36,783 bases of DNA from CAZADS01 sp964483985 (lineage in GTDB: Bacteria; Pseudomonadota; Alphaproteobacteria; Thalassobaculales; Thalassobaculaceae), in the NCBI GenBank assembly GCA_964483985.1, contig CAZADS010000032.1, forward strand, positions 1-36,783, read 5' to 3'. The translations under genes were made by a program, and so were the position numbers. Positions 34,191-36,783 of this stretch are shown here, one piece after another. Below the pieces are notes generated by a model, which did no database searches, was not told the DNA's origin, and worked only from the letters and a program-made list of their open reading frames with translations. Positions within the stretch are counted from its first letter, which is position 1. Each line of letters starts with the position of its first letter.

Positions 34191-35516
34191 ATGCCTGACG
34201 ATGTCCCCGAAATAGATGATAAAAAAACTTCCTCCAGATCAATTCTACCGACAGCAAGCGAAATTCGAATAGCATTAGTCTCAGGAAAAGAGACTCCAAT
34301 TTCTGTGCTTGAAGCTTGCTTGGATGCTGCCGAAAAGCATGAAAAATCAGTGAGAGCTTGGAACATTCTGGATAAAGAAAGAGCAAGGGCAATTGCTAAA
34401 CAATTACAAACTCTTACTCCGGACAATTCCTTATATGGAATCCCTTTTGGGATTAAAGATAATATAGATACCGTAGATTTTGATACTAGCTATGGCACCC
34501 CAATTTACGATCAATACCGACCTAGGCGCGATGCATCCTGTGTTGCTGCCATGCGCGCGGCCGGTGCTATTCCACTTGGTAAAACGGTCTGCACCGAGTT
34601 TGCTCATTTGCATCCAGGAGCAACTAGAAATCCTTGGAATTTAAACCATACACCTGGAGGTTCCTCTAGTGGATCAGCCGCGTCCGTAGCGGCAGGCATG
34701 GTACCATTAGCTCTGGGAACACAAACGACGGGTTCTGTAATTAGGCCCGCTGCTTTTTGCGGTGTGGTGGGCTATAAGCCAACTTTTGGCGATTTTAATA
34801 TGGCCGGTATTCTGCCTAACTCCCCTAGTTTTGACACACTTGGGCTTTTCTCAAGGAGCGTGGAAGACTTAGGCCTTGTGCGCCAATCTTTGTTGGATAG
34901 TTCAGTACCCGATGTTTTCCCAGCGTCTTTAAGCGGAACAAAAATAGCTGTTGTTCGATCTCCGTTTTGGAATGATTCGTGTGCCAAGAGCCAAGAAATG
35001 TTGCAAAATGTTGAAACGTTTCTAAGAGCAGCAAAAGCTACGTTATTTGAGTTTTCTCATGGAGAAATCTTCGAGAATATAGAACACGCTGGACGTGTGA
35101 TTTCTGGGTATGAATTTGCTCGGACGTTGTCACATGAGCGCCGCGTATCTTTAGAAAAACTTAGCGCCGTTTTACGTAATGGAAGAATGTCTGACGGTCT
35201 TAAAACGGACTATAACACTTACATCTGCGCCATTAAATTTTTGGAAAAATCCCGGCTGCAACTTCACGATTTCATGGAAAATACCGATTTTCTTATTACA
35301 CCAGCAGCGGTTGGGGGTGCACCGGCAGGCTTAAACCAAACGGGGGATTCGAGTTTCAATATGGTTTGGACTTGGTTACATACTCCCGTCATCACCCTCC
35401 CTTTAAGCCAGAATGACAAAGGGTTGCCGCTGGGACTTCAAATGATTGGTAGGCGTTACGAAGACGACCGTCTCCTCAATTTTGCAGATTCCATATTTCG
35501 AGAATTTCTTAAATGA
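34191..35516 (+). CDS. Amidase signature family protein
   Basis: This 441-residue protein has the complete Ser-cisSer-Lys triad of the amidase signature family: Lys89 in 'FGIKDNID', Ser158 in 'PGGSSSGSA', and nucleophile Ser182 in 'TTGSVIRPAAFCG'. It hydrolyses a carboxamide to acid and ammonia in the cytoplasm. A role as the GatA subunit is unlikely because gatB and gatC are absent and the length and C-terminus fit stand-alone amidases. It is divergent from the PhyH gene across 199 bases and converges with the flavin monooxygenase. The ribosome-binding site is weak (GGAAAT). Confidence 0.92.
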   Translation: MPDDVPEIDDKKTSSRSILPTASEIRIALVSGKETPISVLEACLDAAEKHEKSVRAWNILDKERARAIAKQLQTLTPDNSLYGIPFGIKDNIDTVDFDTSYGTPIYDQYRPRRDASCVAAMRAAGAIPLGKTVCTEFAHLHPGATRNPWNLNHTPGGSSSGSAASVAAGMVPLALGTQTTGSVIRPAAFCGVVGYKPTFGDFNMAGILPNSPSFDTLGLFSRSVEDLGLVRQSLLDSSVPDVFPASLSGTKIAVVRSPFWNDSCAKSQEMLQNVETFLRAAKATLFEFSHGEIFENIEHAGRVISGYEFARTLSHERRVSLEKLSAVLRNGRMSDGLKTDYNTYICAIKFLEKSRLQLHDFMENTDFLITPAAVGGAPAGLNQTGDSSFNMVWTWLHTPVITLPLSQNDKGLPLGLQMIGRRYEDDRLLNFADSIFREFLK

Positions 35517-35871
35517 AAAATATTTGATAAATTCTGATGAAGTTTAAGACTTAATCACGGTACTTTAACATTTTTAACAATATAGAATTTTGACTCAAAA
35601 GAGTGAGCTATTTTTATTAAAAAAATGTGAGTCATCTATTAATGAGAGCCAAGCATTTTATTTGAACTAACACTAAGCGTTAAATTAATAATGATCCCGG
35701 ATGAACTCCCACTGTTTTCCTTTTTTAGACACTCAAAATATCGGTCCTAAAAGCGCACAAAAATGAATTAAATTAAGCATGTCACCAATGCTAGAAATCC
35801 TATTTGGACCGCTGTTACATTGGTGGACATTTTATATCCTACCTAGACTTCGAAAACACTTCTTATTGAAA
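35517..35871. other. Convergent intergenic region
   Basis: About 355 AT-rich bases between converging genes. A TGACTCA/TGAGTCA inverted pair about 45 bases apart (near 35591 and 35629) is the only symmetry I noted, and it is weak. The frame at 35779-36030 overlaps the next gene on the other strand and is a chance frame. Confidence 0.4.
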
Positions 35872-36783
35872 TTATTGAAAAGAGAATTCCTTGTAATTAG
35901 CTGCCGCTACCGCTTCTATCAATTCACGATATTTCACTGCACCGCCATTATATCCCAAAATGCGTGGAACATTCCGTCCTGCGACATTTTGATTTACTCC
36001 AGTTTGCCAAGAAGCGATTTTGGCAGATAGTAAACCTGCAGATGCCTGTTCCACTTTAACCACCCAATCATCTACAGCCGATTTTTTGGGTTCCACCCTC
36101 TTATAGTGGTTTTCTTTCATAAACTTAATTAATCCAGTTTGCCAATCAACAATCTCTTCTATATTTCGAGGAATATTTCCTCTTGCGGTATGCGGCCCCA
36201 AAACCATAAACATGTTAGGATAATTTTCAACATGCATACCCAAGAAGGTCCGTGGTAATTTTACCCAATCATCTTTTAAACGATTACCCCCAAGACCTTT
36301 TATATCAATTCGATCGTACGGCCCAGTAACACCGTCGAAGCCCGTAGCATAAATCATCAAATCAAATTGAAAGTCTTTATCTGAGGTCTTCACCCCCTCA
36401 TTTGTTATTTTTTCAATAGGGGTTTTATTAATATCAATCAATGAAACATTGTTTTGATTGTATACTTCATAATAGCCGCTTTCTAAAGGCAACCTGCGGG
36501 TGCCAAACCCATGATTCTTCGGTATAAGCAATTCTGCAATTTTAGGGTCTTTCACACGTTGCCTGATTTTCTTGGCAACAAAATCACTAGCGAGAGCATT
36601 TGCAGATTCGTCTGTTAATACGTCATTAAAATAACCCAACCAAATACCAAAGCCAGGCTCTGAATAAAGTTTTTCCCAAAACGTTTCTCTGTCATCAGGA
36701 GAGACTTCTAAAGCGTTTCGTGGATCCGGATTATGGATGAAATAGGCCACCGTCTCACTACATCTTTGGTAAATTTCTTTGAA
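35872..36783 (-). CDS. Flavin-containing monooxygenase (Baeyer-Villiger type), C-terminal part only
   Basis: The frame is open from the right edge of the window to the stop at 35872, so at least 303 residues are seen and the N-terminus with the FAD fingerprint is outside. A GTG at 36750 is just an internal codon; eleven in-frame codons ('FKEIYQRCSET') precede it to the edge. 'QFDLMIYATGFDGVTGPYDR' is the ATG-containing motif that closes the FAD domain in flavin monooxygenases. 'FLGMHVENYPNMFMVLGPHT' and 'EIVDWQTGLIKFM' are typical of cyclohexanone-monooxygenase-like enzymes. The product would be an ester or lactone from a ketone. It is transcribed toward the amidase. Confidence 0.88.
   Translation of the reverse strand, partial: FKEIYQRCSETVAYFIHNPDPRNALEVSPDDRETFWEKLYSEPGFGIWLGYFNDVLTDESANALASDFVAKKIRQRVKDPKIAELLIPKNHGFGTRRLPLESGYYEVYNQNNVSLIDINKTPIEKITNEGVKTSDKDFQFDLMIYATGFDGVTGPYDRIDIKGLGGNRLKDDWVKLPRTFLGMHVENYPNMFMVLGPHTARGNIPRNIEEIVDWQTGLIKFMKENHYKRVEPKKSAVDDWVVKVEQASAGLLSAKIASWQTGVNQNVAGRNVPRILGYNGGAVKYRELIEAVAAANYKEFSFQ

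Noticed and set aside
34191..35516. GatA subunit of the amidotransferase
   Set aside because: No gatB or gatC nearby, and it stands alone next to a dioxygenase.

Overview
The window looks like chromosomal DNA of a free-living, probably marine, alphaproteobacterium. That placement is inference. It rests on AT-rich spacers, a DctP/DctQ/DctM TRAP transporter, and many single-copy catabolic enzymes of kinds common in that group: CaiB-type CoA transferase, class II aldolase, LLM flavin oxidoreductases, Fe(II)/2-oxoglutarate dioxygenases and a Baeyer-Villiger-type monooxygenase. I see no rRNA, tRNA, CRISPR array, transposase, phage gene or plasmid gene.

Layout. 1-3408 (minus): dctP, dctQ and dctM, followed by the start of a MetE-like methyltransferase cut by the left edge. 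A strong hairpin with a U-rich tail lies between dctP and dctQ. 3598-6107 (minus): a decay zone with a degenerate phytanoyl-CoA-dioxygenase-like pseudogene, a small unknown ORF, and a MATE-like membrane protein gene interrupted by one in-frame amber codon. 6182-9276: an atypical SDR diverging from a uronate-dehydrogenase/FAH-hydratase pair. 9702-13848: a TPR protein, a TSUP permease, a small secreted protein and an alpha/beta hydrolase. 14601-19104: a carboxymuconolactone-decarboxylase-like protein, a DUF2177 membrane protein, a CaiB-type CoA transferase diverging from a class II aldolase, and a GST. 19236-22697: two related small proteins (about half identical) bracketing a RidA-like gene broken by an in-frame TGA, a sugar-nucleotide-type epimerase and a homocysteine S-methyltransferase. 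23330-29081: a DMT permease, an NTF2-like protein, a small exported protein, an MFS permease, a TauD-type dioxygenase, a GFA/CENP-V zinc protein and an LLM oxidoreductase. 29238-36783: a second MFS permease, a second LLM oxidoreductase, a secreted Cys-containing protein, a cupin, an intact PhyH-type dioxygenase, an amidase and a flavin monooxygenase cut by the right edge.

Functional reading. The genes are mostly single transcription units or pairs, with an uptake, oxidation and C1/sulfur theme: carboxylate uptake by TRAP, uronate oxidation, CoA-transferase and aldolase steps, methyl transfer to homocysteine, and several oxygenases for organic nutrients. No single long pathway operon is visible. 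The clearest unusual signals are three independently broken genes caught at different stages of decay, a probable attenuator inside the TRAP operon, an SDR without the usual Tyr/Lys pair, a duplicated family of small proteins that both start with GTG, and palindromes upstream of the 14.6 kb and 17.5 kb transcription units. I do not see convincing evidence for a wholly new multi-gene system.
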